This document shows, piece by piece, positions 42,981 through 52,571 of a DNA stretch of 52,729 nucleotides. Origin of the DNA: Desulfosporosinus sp. (GTDB lineage: Bacteria; Bacillota; Desulfitobacteriia; Desulfitobacteriales; Desulfitobacteriaceae); the NCBI GenBank assembly GCA_031292095.1, contig JARLHU010000019.1, positions 1 through 52,729 on the forward strand. The letters are read 5' to 3'. Both the position numbers and the translations under genes were made by a program. Positions within the stretch are counted from its first letter, which is position 1; each line of letters opens with the position of its first letter. Below the pieces are notes generated by a model. The model was not told the DNA's origin. It saw nothing but the letters and a program-made list of their open reading frames with translations, and did no database searches.

Positions 42981-44387
42981 GTGGACTATAGAATCGAAAA
43001 GGACCAAATCGGAGAAATGAAGATCCCTGAAACTAAATATTATGGAATCAACACGAGAAGAGCGCAAGAAAACTTCAATTTAGGTTCAAAAAGCGTTAAT
43101 CTGAAACTGATCTCTGAAATTACTCTGATTAAAAAGGCGGCTGCCATGGTCAATAAACAATTAAAGCAATTGACGGAGGTTAAAGCAAACGCCATTATTC
43201 GGGCAAGTGAAGAAGTGATTGAAGGTAAATTTGATCAGGAATTTATAGTCAGTGTCTTCCAAGGGGGAGCCGGTACCTCCACCAATATGAATGTGAATGA
43301 AGTCATTGCTAACCGGGCTATTGAACTTTTAGGTGGAACAAAAGGCGACTATGAGGTTGTCCATCCTCTGAACGATGTGAATATGTCGCAATCGACCAAT
43401 GATGTTTATCCTACAGCACTGAGAATTGCCGCGATTCATCTGCTCCGAAACTTAAGCTATTCTCTTGCGAGCCTTCAGGAAGCGTTGCAGGAGAAGGAAA
43501 ATGAATTCAGTGATGTGATCAAACTTGGCAGGACCGAGCTTATGGATGCTTTGCCGATGATGCTCGGACAGGAATTTGGTGCCTATGCCAAGGCCATAGA
43601 ACGAGACCGCTGGAGGGTTTACAAAGTCGAAGAACGATTGAGGCAGATTAATCTTGGCGGTACCGCCATTGGTACTGGAGTCAACGCTTCCCACAAGTAT
43701 ATATTTATGATCACGGATACTATTCAGGAACTAACAGGATTAGGTTTAGCTAGGTCCGACTATCCCATGGATATAACCCAAAATAATGATGTTTTTGTAG
43801 AAGTTTCAGGACTCTTAAAAGCCTGCAGCACGAACCTTCTGAAGATATCCAATGATTTGAGATTGTTATCTTCAGGTCCTAGGGGAGGGTTCGGGGAAAT
43901 TGAGCTCCCTCAGATGCAGGCTGGTTCGACGATTATGCCAGGAAAGGTGAACCCGGTAATACCAGAGATGATTGGTCAGGTGGCCATGAGAGTCATGGCC
44001 AACGATTATGCCATAACGATGGCCGCCTCTGCGGGACAGCTCGAACTCAACGCCTTTATGCCGCTCATCGCGGAATGTTTGTTGGAATCACTAGAACTGC
44101 TGAATAATGGAGTCACTATCTTTAGGGAGAAGTGTATCGAAGGAATTAAACCGAATAAAGAAAAATGCCAAGCAACTCTTGAAAAATCAGCGGTCCTGGC
44201 CGCTGCTTTAGTTCATCATATTGGGTATGATCAAGCCGCCCATATAGCCGGAAGAGCCTTAAGAGAAGATAAGACAATAAGAGACGTGCTGAGGGAAGAA
44301 AAGACTTTTTCTGATTCTAGGATCGATGAGATCATGAATCCATTTGAAGTCACAAAACCAGGAATACCAAGAATGTCAGGAACGTGA
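42981..44387 (+). CDS. aspA: Aspartate ammonia-lyase within the hydrogenase maturation operon
   Basis: 468 residues of the fumarase/aspartase fold. KYYGINTRRAQENF and VNMSQSTNDVYPTA favour aspartase over fumarase, which has VNKSQSSND. The catalytic loop is GSTIMPGKVNP. It would convert aspartate to fumarate and ammonia. GTG 42981 has GGGAGGGGGG upstream; a TTG at 42930 lacks an RBS. The gene lies between hydG and hydF and overlaps neither. Ammonia for the azadithiolate nitrogen is an attractive role, but that is inferred from context. Confidence 0.9.
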   Translation: MDYRIEKDQIGEMKIPETKYYGINTRRAQENFNLGSKSVNLKLISEITLIKKAAAMVNKQLKQLTEVKANAIIRASEEVIEGKFDQEFIVSVFQGGAGTSTNMNVNEVIANRAIELLGGTKGDYEVVHPLNDVNMSQSTNDVYPTALRIAAIHLLRNLSYSLASLQEALQEKENEFSDVIKLGRTELMDALPMMLGQEFGAYAKAIERDRWRVYKVEERLRQINLGGTAIGTGVNASHKYIFMITDTIQELTGLGLARSDYPMDITQNNDVFVEVSGLLKACSTNLLKISNDLRLLSSGPRGGFGEIELPQMQAGSTIMPGKVNPVIPEMIGQVAMRVMANDYAITMAASAGQLELNAFMPLIAECLLESLELLNNGVTIFREKCIEGIKPNKEKCQATLEKSAVLAAALVHHIGYDQAAHIAGRALREDKTIRDVLREEKTFSDSRIDEIMNPFEVTKPGIPRMSGT

Positions 44388-44403
44388 TTGTGGAGGGATT
44401 TGG

Positions 44404-45648
44404 ATGAGCTTAAATGAAACACCGAGAGGCGTGAGAGTGCATTTAGCACTCTTTGGCAAGCGGAATGCAGGAAAATCGAGCGTGATCAATGCCATCACAG
44501 GACAAGAAACAGCGATCGTGTCAGCAGTGAAAGGTACAACAACGGACCCTGTTTTTAAATCAATGGAGATCTTACCCATAGGACCCTGTGTCATCATCGA
44601 TACTGCAGGACTTGACGATGTCGGAGAATTAGGAGAGCTTAGGATAAAAAAGACTCTAGAGGTTCTCGAAAAAACAGATGTGGCTTTGCTCATAGTTGAT
44701 GTTAGGCGAGGAATTAGTGAAGATGACCAGTTAATACTTGATAAGTTTAACGAAAAGAAGAAGCCCATTATCTTGGTTTTAAATAAGATAGATACCCTTG
44801 AAAACGAAGACCCTGAAAGCATTGCAACGGGTCTTCAAGAAACACTGAATATCCCGGTAGTTCCGGTGTCCGCTCTTAAAATGCAGGGAATCAAGGAATT
44901 AAAAAATGCCATCATCTCTGTTATCCCGGAGGATGAAGATAAGTTCAAAATTGTGGGAGATTTAATTAACCCTGGTGATTTCGTTGTTCTTGTAACTCCT
45001 ATAGATAAGGCAGCGCCCAAGGGACGGCTCATCCTCCCTCAACAGCAGACCATCCGAGACATACTTGAAAGCGACGCTATGGCGATCGTCACTAAGGAAT
45101 TCGAACTGAGAGAAACCTTAAGCAATCTGGTGAAAAAGCCCAAGCTAGTCATAACAGATTCACAGGTGTTTCTAAAGGTTGCTGCAGATACCCCAAAGGA
45201 TATTTTAATGACGTCATTTTCAATTCTTTTTGCCAGACAAAAGGGAGATTTGACAGAATTCATTAGAGGTGCTAAAGCCATCGATAAACTTAAGGATAGA
45301 GATAAGGTTTTAATAGCAGAAGGGTGTACACATCACAGACAATCGGATGATATTGGCAAGGTGAAAATACCAAGGTGGATACGTCAGAGAACTGGTAAGC
45401 AGATTGAGTTTGAATTCTCTGCTGGAGCAACCTTCACGGATGACATCAAGAAATATGCGCTTATAGTCCACTGTGGAGCCTGTATGATGAACAGAACAGG
45501 TATGCTCAGCAGAGTAGAAGACGCAAAAAATCATAGTGTGCCCATTGTTAACTACGGAATTCTTATTGCCTATGTTCAGGGATTACTGCCGAGGGCGTTG
45601 GAACCATTCCCACTAGCCAAGTTGATCTTGGCAGAAGACCTATGCTAA
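44404..45648 (+). CDS. hydF: [FeFe]-hydrogenase H-cluster maturation GTPase HydF
   Basis: 414 residues from ATG 44404 (GTGGAGGG upstream). N-terminal Era/TrmE-like GTPase: GKRNAGKSSVINAI P-loop, DTAGLDD, VLNKIDT. The C-terminal part has EGCTHHRQ and VHCGACM, the Cys and two-Cys ligands of the [4Fe-4S] scaffold site. HydF carries the [2Fe] unit and delivers it to apo-HydA. It is followed 17 nt later by hydE. Confidence 0.96.
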   Translation: MSLNETPRGVRVHLALFGKRNAGKSSVINAITGQETAIVSAVKGTTTDPVFKSMEILPIGPCVIIDTAGLDDVGELGELRIKKTLEVLEKTDVALLIVDVRRGISEDDQLILDKFNEKKKPIILVLNKIDTLENEDPESIATGLQETLNIPVVPVSALKMQGIKELKNAIISVIPEDEDKFKIVGDLINPGDFVVLVTPIDKAAPKGRLILPQQQTIRDILESDAMAIVTKEFELRETLSNLVKKPKLVITDSQVFLKVAADTPKDILMTSFSILFARQKGDLTEFIRGAKAIDKLKDRDKVLIAEGCTHHRQSDDIGKVKIPRWIRQRTGKQIEFEFSAGATFTDDIKKYALIVHCGACMMNRTGMLSRVEDAKNHSVPIVNYGILIAYVQGLLPRALEPFPLAKLILAEDLC

Positions 45649-45665
45649 ATTGAGGGAGTGGTTTT

Positions 45666-46739
45666 GTGAGTGATATGCATAATTTACTAGAGAAGGTCTA
45701 TCAGACGAACGATCTCACAAAAGAGGAAATCACCTACCTCTTAGTAAACATAACTCATGCGGATCGAGAGATCTTATATAGCAATGCTTTAAAGACGAAA
45801 CAGACATATTATGGAGATAAAGTTTATTTAAGAGGACTTATCGAGTTCTCAAACATTTGCCGACAGGATTGTCTGTACTGCGGAATCAGGGCTTCCAATG
45901 CCAAGGTGGAACGCTATCGGTTATCACCAGAGGAAATCCTGGCCTGTTGTGAGCAAGGGTATCAATTAGGATATCGGACCTTCGTCCTGCAAAGCGGGGA
46001 AGATCTTTGGTATACCGAGGAGATTCTCGTTAATCTTCTCGGTGCGATCAGAAAGAGTTATCCAGAGGTAGCCATTACGTTGTCCATCGGTGAGCGGAGC
46101 ACAGACACCTATCAAAGCCTCTTGGCTGCCGGTGCAGATCGCTTTTTGATGCGCCACGAAACGGCAACGCAAGAATTGTATAAGCGGCTACACCCCACGA
46201 TGAGGTTTGAAGATCGTCGGGCCTGTTTGAGCGCTTTAAAGCAACTCGGCTACCAAGTGGGGGCTGGGTTTATGGTGGGTCTACCTGGTCAGACGGCCGC
46301 TGATTTGGCTGAAGATTTGCGATATTTAAAGGAATTCCATCCGGACATGATCGGGATCGGACCGTTTATTCCGCATAGTGAGACGCCACTGGGAGCGGAA
46401 AAGGGCGGGACGCTGGAGGATACGTTGGCGCTGGTAGCTTTGGCCAGACTGCTTATTCCGGATAGTCTTATTCCTGCCACGACGGCACTCGGTACTCTGA
46501 ATTCACAAGGTAGGGAGCTTGCCTTGAAAGCGGGAGCCAATGTTGTTATGCCAATTATTACTCCTACATCAGTACGGAAACACTACGCACTTTACGAAAA
46601 CAAGATTTGTGGGGATGATCATCCAGAAGATTGCCGATATTCAATCGAGCGTGAAATTCAGACGGCGGGCTTTGAAGCGGATTTGGGCAGAGGGGATAGT
46701 CGGAAGTTCGTTGTAGGGGCAATGGGGTCGTATCAATAG
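45666..46739 (+). CDS. hydE: [FeFe]-hydrogenase H-cluster radical SAM maturase HydE
   Basis: 357 residues. LIEFSNICRQDCLYCGIR carries CxxxCxxC; LQSGEDLWYT, LSIGERSTDTYQSL and RHETATQELYKRLHP line the HydE barrel. It processes the HydG product on the way to HydF. GTG 45666 follows GAGGGAG; ATG 45672 is a possible alternative. It ends the maturation operon before a strong terminator at 46786. Confidence 0.96.
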   Translation: MSDMHNLLEKVYQTNDLTKEEITYLLVNITHADREILYSNALKTKQTYYGDKVYLRGLIEFSNICRQDCLYCGIRASNAKVERYRLSPEEILACCEQGYQLGYRTFVLQSGEDLWYTEEILVNLLGAIRKSYPEVAITLSIGERSTDTYQSLLAAGADRFLMRHETATQELYKRLHPTMRFEDRRACLSALKQLGYQVGAGFMVGLPGQTAADLAEDLRYLKEFHPDMIGIGPFIPHSETPLGAEKGGTLEDTLALVALARLLIPDSLIPATTALGTLNSQGRELALKAGANVVMPIITPTSVRKHYALYENKICGDDHPEDCRYSIEREIQTAGFEADLGRGDSRKFVVGAMGSYQ

Positions 46740-46785
46740 TAATTTTTTATTGCCATATAGATTTTTATAATATTTTTTAAAAGAG

Positions 46786-46825
46786 ACTATATTTTTGTGA
46801 TTTATTCCAAAAATATAGTTTTTTC
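46786..46825 (+). terminator. Rho-independent terminator of the maturation operon
   Basis: ACTATATTTTTG (46786-46797) pairs perfectly with CAAAAATATAGT (46808-46819), followed by TTTTTT. The rest of the gap 46740-47151 shows a small GTAGA/TCTAC hairpin near 47022 and the shared AAAAGGAGGT at 47099; no gene is seen. Confidence 0.85.
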
Positions 46826-47151
46826 ATACCCATCATTCGACGGTTTTCTCTTTAGCGGGTTTTAATATTCAAGAAACTACGTATTTCTTTAGGTCTAGTA
46901 ATGCGTAGAAATCGCTTAAAGGTTTGATATGCTGAGGGGGGAATGAACCATAATGGGAATTAATTGAGAGGATATTAATCTACTATAGACGGTTCAGTAA
47001 GATACTGGTAATCTGAATTTAGGTAGAGGAGTATCTACATCTCAAGCTCGAGATGGCGCAATGCGGCTCTGTCAAGTAGTGAATTTTTTCGCAGTATAAA
47101 AAGGAGGTGTAAAAGCAGCCTACATTATGCTTTTAATAAAGGAGGATTTCT

Positions 47152-47640
47152 ATGTGTGATACAGCTTCGAGCAACAAGTTCGTCCAAAAGCTGGATGACT
47201 ATATCGACAGCTTGACCTATAAAAAGGAAAACCTTATTGGGGTCCTGCATTATGCTCAAGAAATATATGGTTACCTACCCGCTAACGTCCAGTGGCATAT
47301 CGCCCAGAAACTCGATCTACCTTCAGCCACGGTTTATGGTGTTGTGAGCTTCTACTCGTTTTTCACCATGATCCCTAGGGGCGAACACGTTGTCAACATA
47401 TGTACAGGTACTGCCTGCTTTGTGCGCGGAGCTGAAAAATTAAAAGAAGAACTTGAAAATCAGCTTAAAATTAAAGCGGGAGAAACCACTCCAGATAATC
47501 TTTTTACCTTAGAAACGTTACGGTGCGTTGGAGCCTGTGGTCTTGCCCCAGTTATGATCGTCGACGGTAAAGTCCATGGACGCATGAATGAGGCACAGCA
47601 TATTAATGAGGTCCTGGCCAAGTACCGCCCGGAAAGTTAA
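47152..47640 (+). CDS. hydC: [FeFe]-hydrogenase NADH-linked complex, NuoE-like subunit (copy 2)
   Basis: 162 residues, with the same CTGTACFV and CVGACG cluster ligands as copy 1. Residues about 57-140 are identical to copy 1; the changes cluster in the first 60 residues and the extreme C-terminus (GRMNEAQHINE against GRMHEAQDINE). AAAGGAGG precedes ATG 47152. Subunits of the two complexes could probably interchange. Confidence 0.95.
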   Translation: MCDTASSNKFVQKLDDYIDSLTYKKENLIGVLHYAQEIYGYLPANVQWHIAQKLDLPSATVYGVVSFYSFFTMIPRGEHVVNICTGTACFVRGAEKLKEELENQLKIKAGETTPDNLFTLETLRCVGACGLAPVMIVDGKVHGRMNEAQHINEVLAKYRPES

Positions 47641-47783
47641 CTGCGATGCGAGAACGTCGAAGCACGAAGTATGAATTACGATGCGCGATATGCCATATTT
47701 AAACTTTGACTTCAAACCACGAACTAGAACTAGAACTACGAACCACGACTAACGAAGCGTAACCGAAGGAAGGGAAAAGCCAT

Positions 47784-49673
47784 ATGAAACTCATAAATAC
47801 TGATGCGTTGAATGAACTAAAGGCCCAAAGCCTCCAACTCATTGAAGCACGACGCGTTACTGACCCAGTAGTGACAACTAAAAACGCCCAAGGTCTCGTG
47901 AGGCACGTTATGGTCTGCGGGGGACCCGGTTGCCACTCCTCAGGTAGTCCTGGAATCGCCGAACGTCTCGAAGAGGAACTGAACCGAGTAGGCTTGTCCG
48001 ATCAGGTTAAAGTTTTCCAACCCGGTTGTTTTGGTTTTTGCGAAAAGGGCCCGATGATCGAAATTTATCCTGATAAGGTCACCTATTGTGAGGTTTCTGA
48101 GGATGATGTGGCAACCATTGTCGAAGAACACTTCAGGCAAGGAAATCTGGTAGACCACCTTCTCTTTATGGATCCGCTCACCAAAGAGCGGTTTCCTACC
48201 AACATCCCCTTTTATGATGGTCAACTTCGCATTGCTTTACGTAACGTCGGCTATATTGCTCCTGAAAACATTCTTGAATACATCGCCGCTGACGGCTATC
48301 AAGCCTTAGCTAAAGTTCTTTTTAGCATGACCCCACTGGACGTCATTGACGTCATTAAAGAAAGTGGAATCCGGGGACGAGGCGGCGCAGGTTTTCCCAC
48401 GGGCTTAAAATGGGAATTTACGCGCAAAAGTCCGGCCGACCAACGTTATATCATTTGCAATGCTGACGAAGGAGATCCGGGTGCTTTCATGGATCGCTCC
48501 GTGTTGGAGGGTGACCCTCACAGCGTTTTAGAGGCGATGATTATCGCAGGTTCTGCAATTGGAGCTTCCGAAGGATTTATCTATGTTCGAGCAGAATACC
48601 CGGCGGCCATTCGCAGGTTGTTAATTGCCATAGCGCAAGCCCGGGAATACGGGTTACTTGGCAAAGACATTTTAGGCAGTGATTTTAGCTTTGACATTGA
48701 GCTTAAATACGGAGCAGGGGCCTTTGTCTGCGGTGAAGAGACGGCTCTGATCCATTCCATCGAGGGGGCCCGAGGGGAACCTACTGTCAAACCTCCCTTC
48801 CCAGCCCAAAAGGGGCTGTGGGGTAAACCCACCTGTGTCAACAATGTGGAAACGTTCGCTAATATCCCTCCGATTATTTTAAAGGGCGCCGAATGGTTTT
48901 CGGCAATTGGCACAGAAAAAAGCAAAGGCACCAAAGTGTTTGCTCTAGCTGGCAAAGTCAACAATGTAGGGCTTGTGGAAGTCCCCATGGGGACCACCCT
49001 CCGACAAATTATCTTTGACATTGGCGGGGGAATTAAACAACGGAAAACGTTCAAAGCAGCCCAAACTGGAGGACCCTCAGGCGGATGCATTCCGACCAAG
49101 TACTTAGATTCTCCCATTGATTATGAGTCTCTAACCGCCATTGGTTCCATGATGGGCTCCGGAGGAATGATTGTCTTAGATGAAGACGATTGCATGGTCA
49201 ACATCGCCAAATACTTCCAAGAATTCACGATGGACGAATCGTGTGGTCGCTGCACGGCCTGCCGGGTCGGCACGAAACGTCTTTATGAAATCTTGACCAA
49301 GATCACGGAAGGCAAAGGCACGTTAGAGGATCTGGAAAACCTGGAGAAACTGTGCCATATTATCAAGGACACAGCCCTTTGTGGGCTCGGACAGAGTGCT
49401 CCCAATCCCATCCTTTCCACCTTAAAGTATTTCCGGGAAGAATATCTGGCCCATATCGTCGACAAAACCTGTCCGGCCGGTGTTTGTAAGAGCCTGCTAA
49501 AATATGAAATCACGGATAAATGTGTTGGGTGTACTCTTTGCGTCAAAAAATGCCCTATGTCTTGCATTACTGGGGTATCCAAGAAACGCCACGTTATTGA
49601 CCAAGAACGCTGCCTAAAATGTGGGGCATGCATGGAACAATGCCGCGTCGTCGGTGCCATCATCCGCCATTAA
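47784..49673 (+). CDS. hydB: [FeFe]-hydrogenase NADH-linked complex, NuoF-like flavoprotein (copy 2)
   Basis: 629 residues, one more than copy 1 because of an added residue near position 30 (PVVTTKNAQ against PVSTKNAQ). All cluster and cofactor motifs are kept: CGGPGCHSSGS, GRGGAGFPTGLKWEF, SCGRCTACRVGT, CVGCTLCVKKCP and CLKCGACMEQC. I count roughly 33 substitutions against copy 1, mostly conservative. A cluster of changes at about 125-150 (EEHFRQGNLVDHLL) lies at the surface linker between the thioredoxin-like and NuoF domains (inference). AGGAAGGG precedes ATG 47784. Confidence 0.96.
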   Translation: MKLINTDALNELKAQSLQLIEARRVTDPVVTTKNAQGLVRHVMVCGGPGCHSSGSPGIAERLEEELNRVGLSDQVKVFQPGCFGFCEKGPMIEIYPDKVTYCEVSEDDVATIVEEHFRQGNLVDHLLFMDPLTKERFPTNIPFYDGQLRIALRNVGYIAPENILEYIAADGYQALAKVLFSMTPLDVIDVIKESGIRGRGGAGFPTGLKWEFTRKSPADQRYIICNADEGDPGAFMDRSVLEGDPHSVLEAMIIAGSAIGASEGFIYVRAEYPAAIRRLLIAIAQAREYGLLGKDILGSDFSFDIELKYGAGAFVCGEETALIHSIEGARGEPTVKPPFPAQKGLWGKPTCVNNVETFANIPPIILKGAEWFSAIGTEKSKGTKVFALAGKVNNVGLVEVPMGTTLRQIIFDIGGGIKQRKTFKAAQTGGPSGGCIPTKYLDSPIDYESLTAIGSMMGSGGMIVLDEDDCMVNIAKYFQEFTMDESCGRCTACRVGTKRLYEILTKITEGKGTLEDLENLEKLCHIIKDTALCGLGQSAPNPILSTLKYFREEYLAHIVDKTCPAGVCKSLLKYEITDKCVGCTLCVKKCPMSCITGVSKKRHVIDQERCLKCGACMEQCRVVGAIIRH

Positions 49674-49777
49674 GCTACCCCTGTACCCTGCTTATTAGAA
49701 TACTGGGCATAAGTGCAACTAGGCGGCCGCTTCGCATGCTCAGCGCCTGCCAAGTTTTCTTTAAAGGAGGACTCCAT

Positions 49778-51520
49778 ATGGATATACAGTTAACCATCAA
49801 CGACATATCCCTAAAAGTTCCGGAGGGAATGTCCATCTTAGACGCAGCCAAAACCGTAAACATCGACATTCCAACCTTATGCTATCTAAAACTCAATGAA
49901 ATGCACTACAATAATAACATCGCTTCCTGCCGAGTCTGTGTGGTTGAAGTCGAAGGTCGACGTAATCTGGCCTCCTCGTGTTCAACTCCAGTAGCCAGTG
50001 GTATGGTTGTTAGAACGGATTCACTCCGTGCCATCCAGGCTCGACGAGCCATGGTTGAACTTCTGCTTTCTGATCATCCAAAATCTTGTTTGACCTGTGC
50101 GAAAAACCAAGACTGTGACCTCCAATCCTTAGCCTCAGAATTAGGCGTACGCCATATCAGCTATGAAGGGGCAGAATCAGAGTTCGAAATCGATCATTCG
50201 AGTTTTTCTATTGTTAGAGATCCTAACAAATGTATTCGTTGCCGTCGCTGCGAAACAATGTGCAACGAGGTGCAGACGGTAGGAGTTTACTCTGCCGTGG
50301 GGCGTGGATTTAATACCGTGATTAAAACGGCCTTCGATTTACCCCTGCACGAGACCTCCTGCACGTTCTGCGGACAATGTATTGCAGTCTGTCCAACGGG
50401 CGCCTTAACTGAACTGGATCAAGTTGACAAAGTTTGGAAAGCCCTCAACGATCCCAACCAATTTGTCGTCGTCCAAACTGCACCGGCTGTAAGGGTCGCT
50501 TTGGGGGAGGAATTCGGGTTAGAACCGGGGACGATCGTCACAGGGAAAATGGTTGGGGCTCTGCGTCGACTTGGATTTGACCGCGTCTTTGATACGGATT
50601 TTGCGGCAGACCTGACGATTATGGAGGAAGCAACCGAGCTTGTACACCGCATCCAACATGGCGGGCGTCTGCCTCTGCTCACGAGTTGTTGCCCAGCCTG
50701 GGTCAAATTCTTCGAGCATCAATTCCCGGATCTCTTAGACATTCCGTCAACCTGTAAATCCCCGCATGAAATGTTAGGGGTTTTGATCAAAAGCTATTAT
50801 GCAAAATCGTTGGGGATTGATCCTAAAACCATTACCGTTGTTTCCGTAATGCCCTGCGTCGCCAAAAAATACGAAGCGGCTCGTCCTGAACTTGCGCAAA
50901 GTGCAGAAACCGCGGATGTGGACATTGTCATCACCACACGTGAACTTGCGCGCATGATCCGAGAAGCCAGCATCCATTTTGATCATCTCAAAGACAAGGA
51001 GTTTGACCATCCCTTAGGGGAATCGACGGGAGCTGCCGTCATCTTTGGAGCAACGGGTGGAGTTCTCGAAGCGGCCCTGCGGACGGCCTACGAGGTGCTA
51101 ACCGGTGAAACGTTGGAGAAAGTGGAGTTTGAGGCTCTGCGGGGAATGGAAGGGATCAAGGAAGCGGTTATTCCAATCGCTGGACGGGACTACCGGATTG
51201 CTGTCATCCATGGTCTGGGTAATGCCCGTACTGTTCTGGAGAAAATTCGAGCTGGGGAAATTAATTATGATGTGATCGAGATCATGGCCTGTCCGGGTGG
51301 GTGTATCGGGGGCGGCGGACAACCCTATCACCATGGCAATATGGATATTCTTGCAGCCCGAGCTGCCGCTATTTACCGAGAAGATCGCACTAAGCCTTTG
51401 CGTAAGTCGCACGAAAATCTGGCTATCATAAGCCTTTACAAGGATTATTTGGGCGAACCCTACGGAAAGAAAGCACATCAATTATTGCATACCAGCTACA
51501 CGCCACGCAAGAAAATCTAG
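49778..51520 (+). CDS. hydA: [FeFe]-hydrogenase catalytic subunit, group A3-like (copy 2)
   Basis: 580 residues, the same length as copy 1, with identical H-cluster loops (LLTSCCPAWVKF, VMPCVAKKYEA, MACPGGCIGGGGQP) and cluster motifs (HPKSCLTCAKNQDC, CIRCRRCETMCN, CTFCGQCIAVCPTG). AAAGGAGG precedes ATG 49778. An open frame reaches back to 49619 inside hydB; that part is a shadow. Differences from copy 1 are concentrated around residues 120-180, near the N-terminal clusters, so electron-partner tuning is possible. Confidence 0.97.
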   Translation: MDIQLTINDISLKVPEGMSILDAAKTVNIDIPTLCYLKLNEMHYNNNIASCRVCVVEVEGRRNLASSCSTPVASGMVVRTDSLRAIQARRAMVELLLSDHPKSCLTCAKNQDCDLQSLASELGVRHISYEGAESEFEIDHSSFSIVRDPNKCIRCRRCETMCNEVQTVGVYSAVGRGFNTVIKTAFDLPLHETSCTFCGQCIAVCPTGALTELDQVDKVWKALNDPNQFVVVQTAPAVRVALGEEFGLEPGTIVTGKMVGALRRLGFDRVFDTDFAADLTIMEEATELVHRIQHGGRLPLLTSCCPAWVKFFEHQFPDLLDIPSTCKSPHEMLGVLIKSYYAKSLGIDPKTITVVSVMPCVAKKYEAARPELAQSAETADVDIVITTRELARMIREASIHFDHLKDKEFDHPLGESTGAAVIFGATGGVLEAALRTAYEVLTGETLEKVEFEALRGMEGIKEAVIPIAGRDYRIAVIHGLGNARTVLEKIRAGEINYDVIEIMACPGGCIGGGGQPYHHGNMDILAARAAAIYREDRTKPLRKSHENLAIISLYKDYLGEPYGKKAHQLLHTSYTPRKKI

Positions 51521-51654
51521 TCGTTTAAAAAGAGATTGTCGTTAACTTAGATATTGAATAGATTTAGAATTAAATGATTAGGTAAGGTGAAAACAGTTGA
51601 GAGGACATTGGGGATTGTGAAACTTGGAACTATTGGAGAATTTAAAAGCTAGTG

Positions 51655-51691
51655 AGGAACTGCGAAGATCATTCTCTTTGTGGTTCCTTTT
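51655..51691 (+). terminator. Terminator after hydA copy 2
   Basis: AGGAACTGCGAAGA pairs over 14 bp (three G-T) with TCTTTGTGGTTCCT, followed by TTTT. Compared with the copy 1 stem, both arms have changed but pairing is kept. Confidence 0.75.
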
Positions 51692-51737
51692 CTATGACTT
51701 CAGTTAAACTCTACCTTAGGTATCTGTAATTCTGTCA

Positions 51738-52553
51738 CTAAATTTTAGTAGCTAAAATTGCTAATTCTAGGGCAGACTCCGCTAGGGTTTCGATGGTTGC
51801 GCCAATTTCCTCAACAGCGGCAGAAACCTCCTGAGTATTTCCACCTACCTTTTCCAACTCGTTATTCATCTTACTGACAAGGCCTTGGATACCAGCGATG
51901 ATTTTGCGAATATCTTTGGCAGAGGTGGCACTAGAGATTGCCATTGACCGGATTTCCTGAGCTACTACAGCGAAGCCTCGTCCAACGTCACCCGCTCTAG
52001 CAGCCTCAATCGAAGCATTGAGTCCGAGCACTTTTGTATCACTAGCAACTGAATTGATATATTCAACAACCTCTTCCATGACAAGTGCCTTGTCATTGAC
52101 TTCTTGAGATTGGAGGCTAAGCGCTTGTCCGCCATCGGCAAGGGCTTGGGCTGAGGCCGCAATATTTTCGACGGCCGCTGAAACCTGCTGCAAGGACTCA
52201 GAAAGATTTTTTGATAGAGAAGGCAATTTTTCAAGTGCGCTTTCCCTTTCCGTTGAACCTGTGGTGGCGATTCCACCAATGATAACACCGTTTTCTCTAA
52301 TTGGATGCGCTACTCCAGTGTAAGCAGTGCCTAAGACTTCAGCGCCAATTTGGCGTTGCACCCTATTACCTGTTTGGAGGCATTCCAAGGACGTAGATGT
52401 GCCTAGTAATTGGTCGCCAACTTTGAGAGGTAGATTTATAATGGAACCCATTTTAATATAGATATACTTTTCGAGGTCAAATAAAAAGATGGATGTTTTT
52501 CCGGAATCAGTGTCAAAAAGCACATCAACCATTTGTTCATAATCTTCAATCAT
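51738..52553 (-). CDS. Soluble chemoreceptor-like signalling protein
   Basis: 271 residues with no TM helix. Residues 1-110 form a small alpha/beta sensor-like region ([40 protein letters not shown]) of PAS/GAF size; it is not assigned to a family. Residues 115-271 are a shortened methyl-accepting signalling domain with tip [20 protein letters not shown] then [11 protein letters not shown]. The C-terminal helix ends soon after the tip. The start (complement of 52551-52553) follows AAGGAGGA. It lies 18 nt after a cheW gene, so the two are cotranscribed and it would feed CheW/CheA arrays. The ligand is unknown. Confidence 0.85.
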   Translation of the reverse strand: MIEDYEQMVDVLFDTDSGKTSIFLFDLEKYIYIKMGSIINLPLKVGDQLLGTSTSLECLQTGNRVQRQIGAEVLGTAYTGVAHPIRENGVIIGGIATTGSTERESALEKLPSLSKNLSESLQQVSAAVENIAASAQALADGGQALSLQSQEVNDKALVMEEVVEYINSVASDTKVLGLNASIEAARAGDVGRGFAVVAQEIRSMAISSATSAKDIRKIIAGIQGLVSKMNNELEKVGGNTQEVSAAVEEIGATIETLAESALELAILATKI

Positions 52554-52571
52554 ACTAGTTCCTCCTTAAAA

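Larger units (their letters stand above)
47099..51691 (+). repeat. Hydrogenase operon duplication, copy 2 (paired with 36571-41072)
   Basis: Same three genes in the same order, the same RBS contexts (AAAGGAGGATTTCT, AGGAAGGGAAAAGCCAT, AAAGGAGGACTCCAT), the same spacer blocks (TGTACCCTGCTTATTAGAAT) and a related terminator. The 53-bp REP-like element of copy 1 is absent. Confidence 0.9.

Noticed and set aside
49619..49777. 53-codon N-terminal extension of hydA copy 2 reaching into hydB
   Set aside because: Not present in copy 1; the AAAGGAGG-preceded ATG at 49778 aligns with the start of copy 1.
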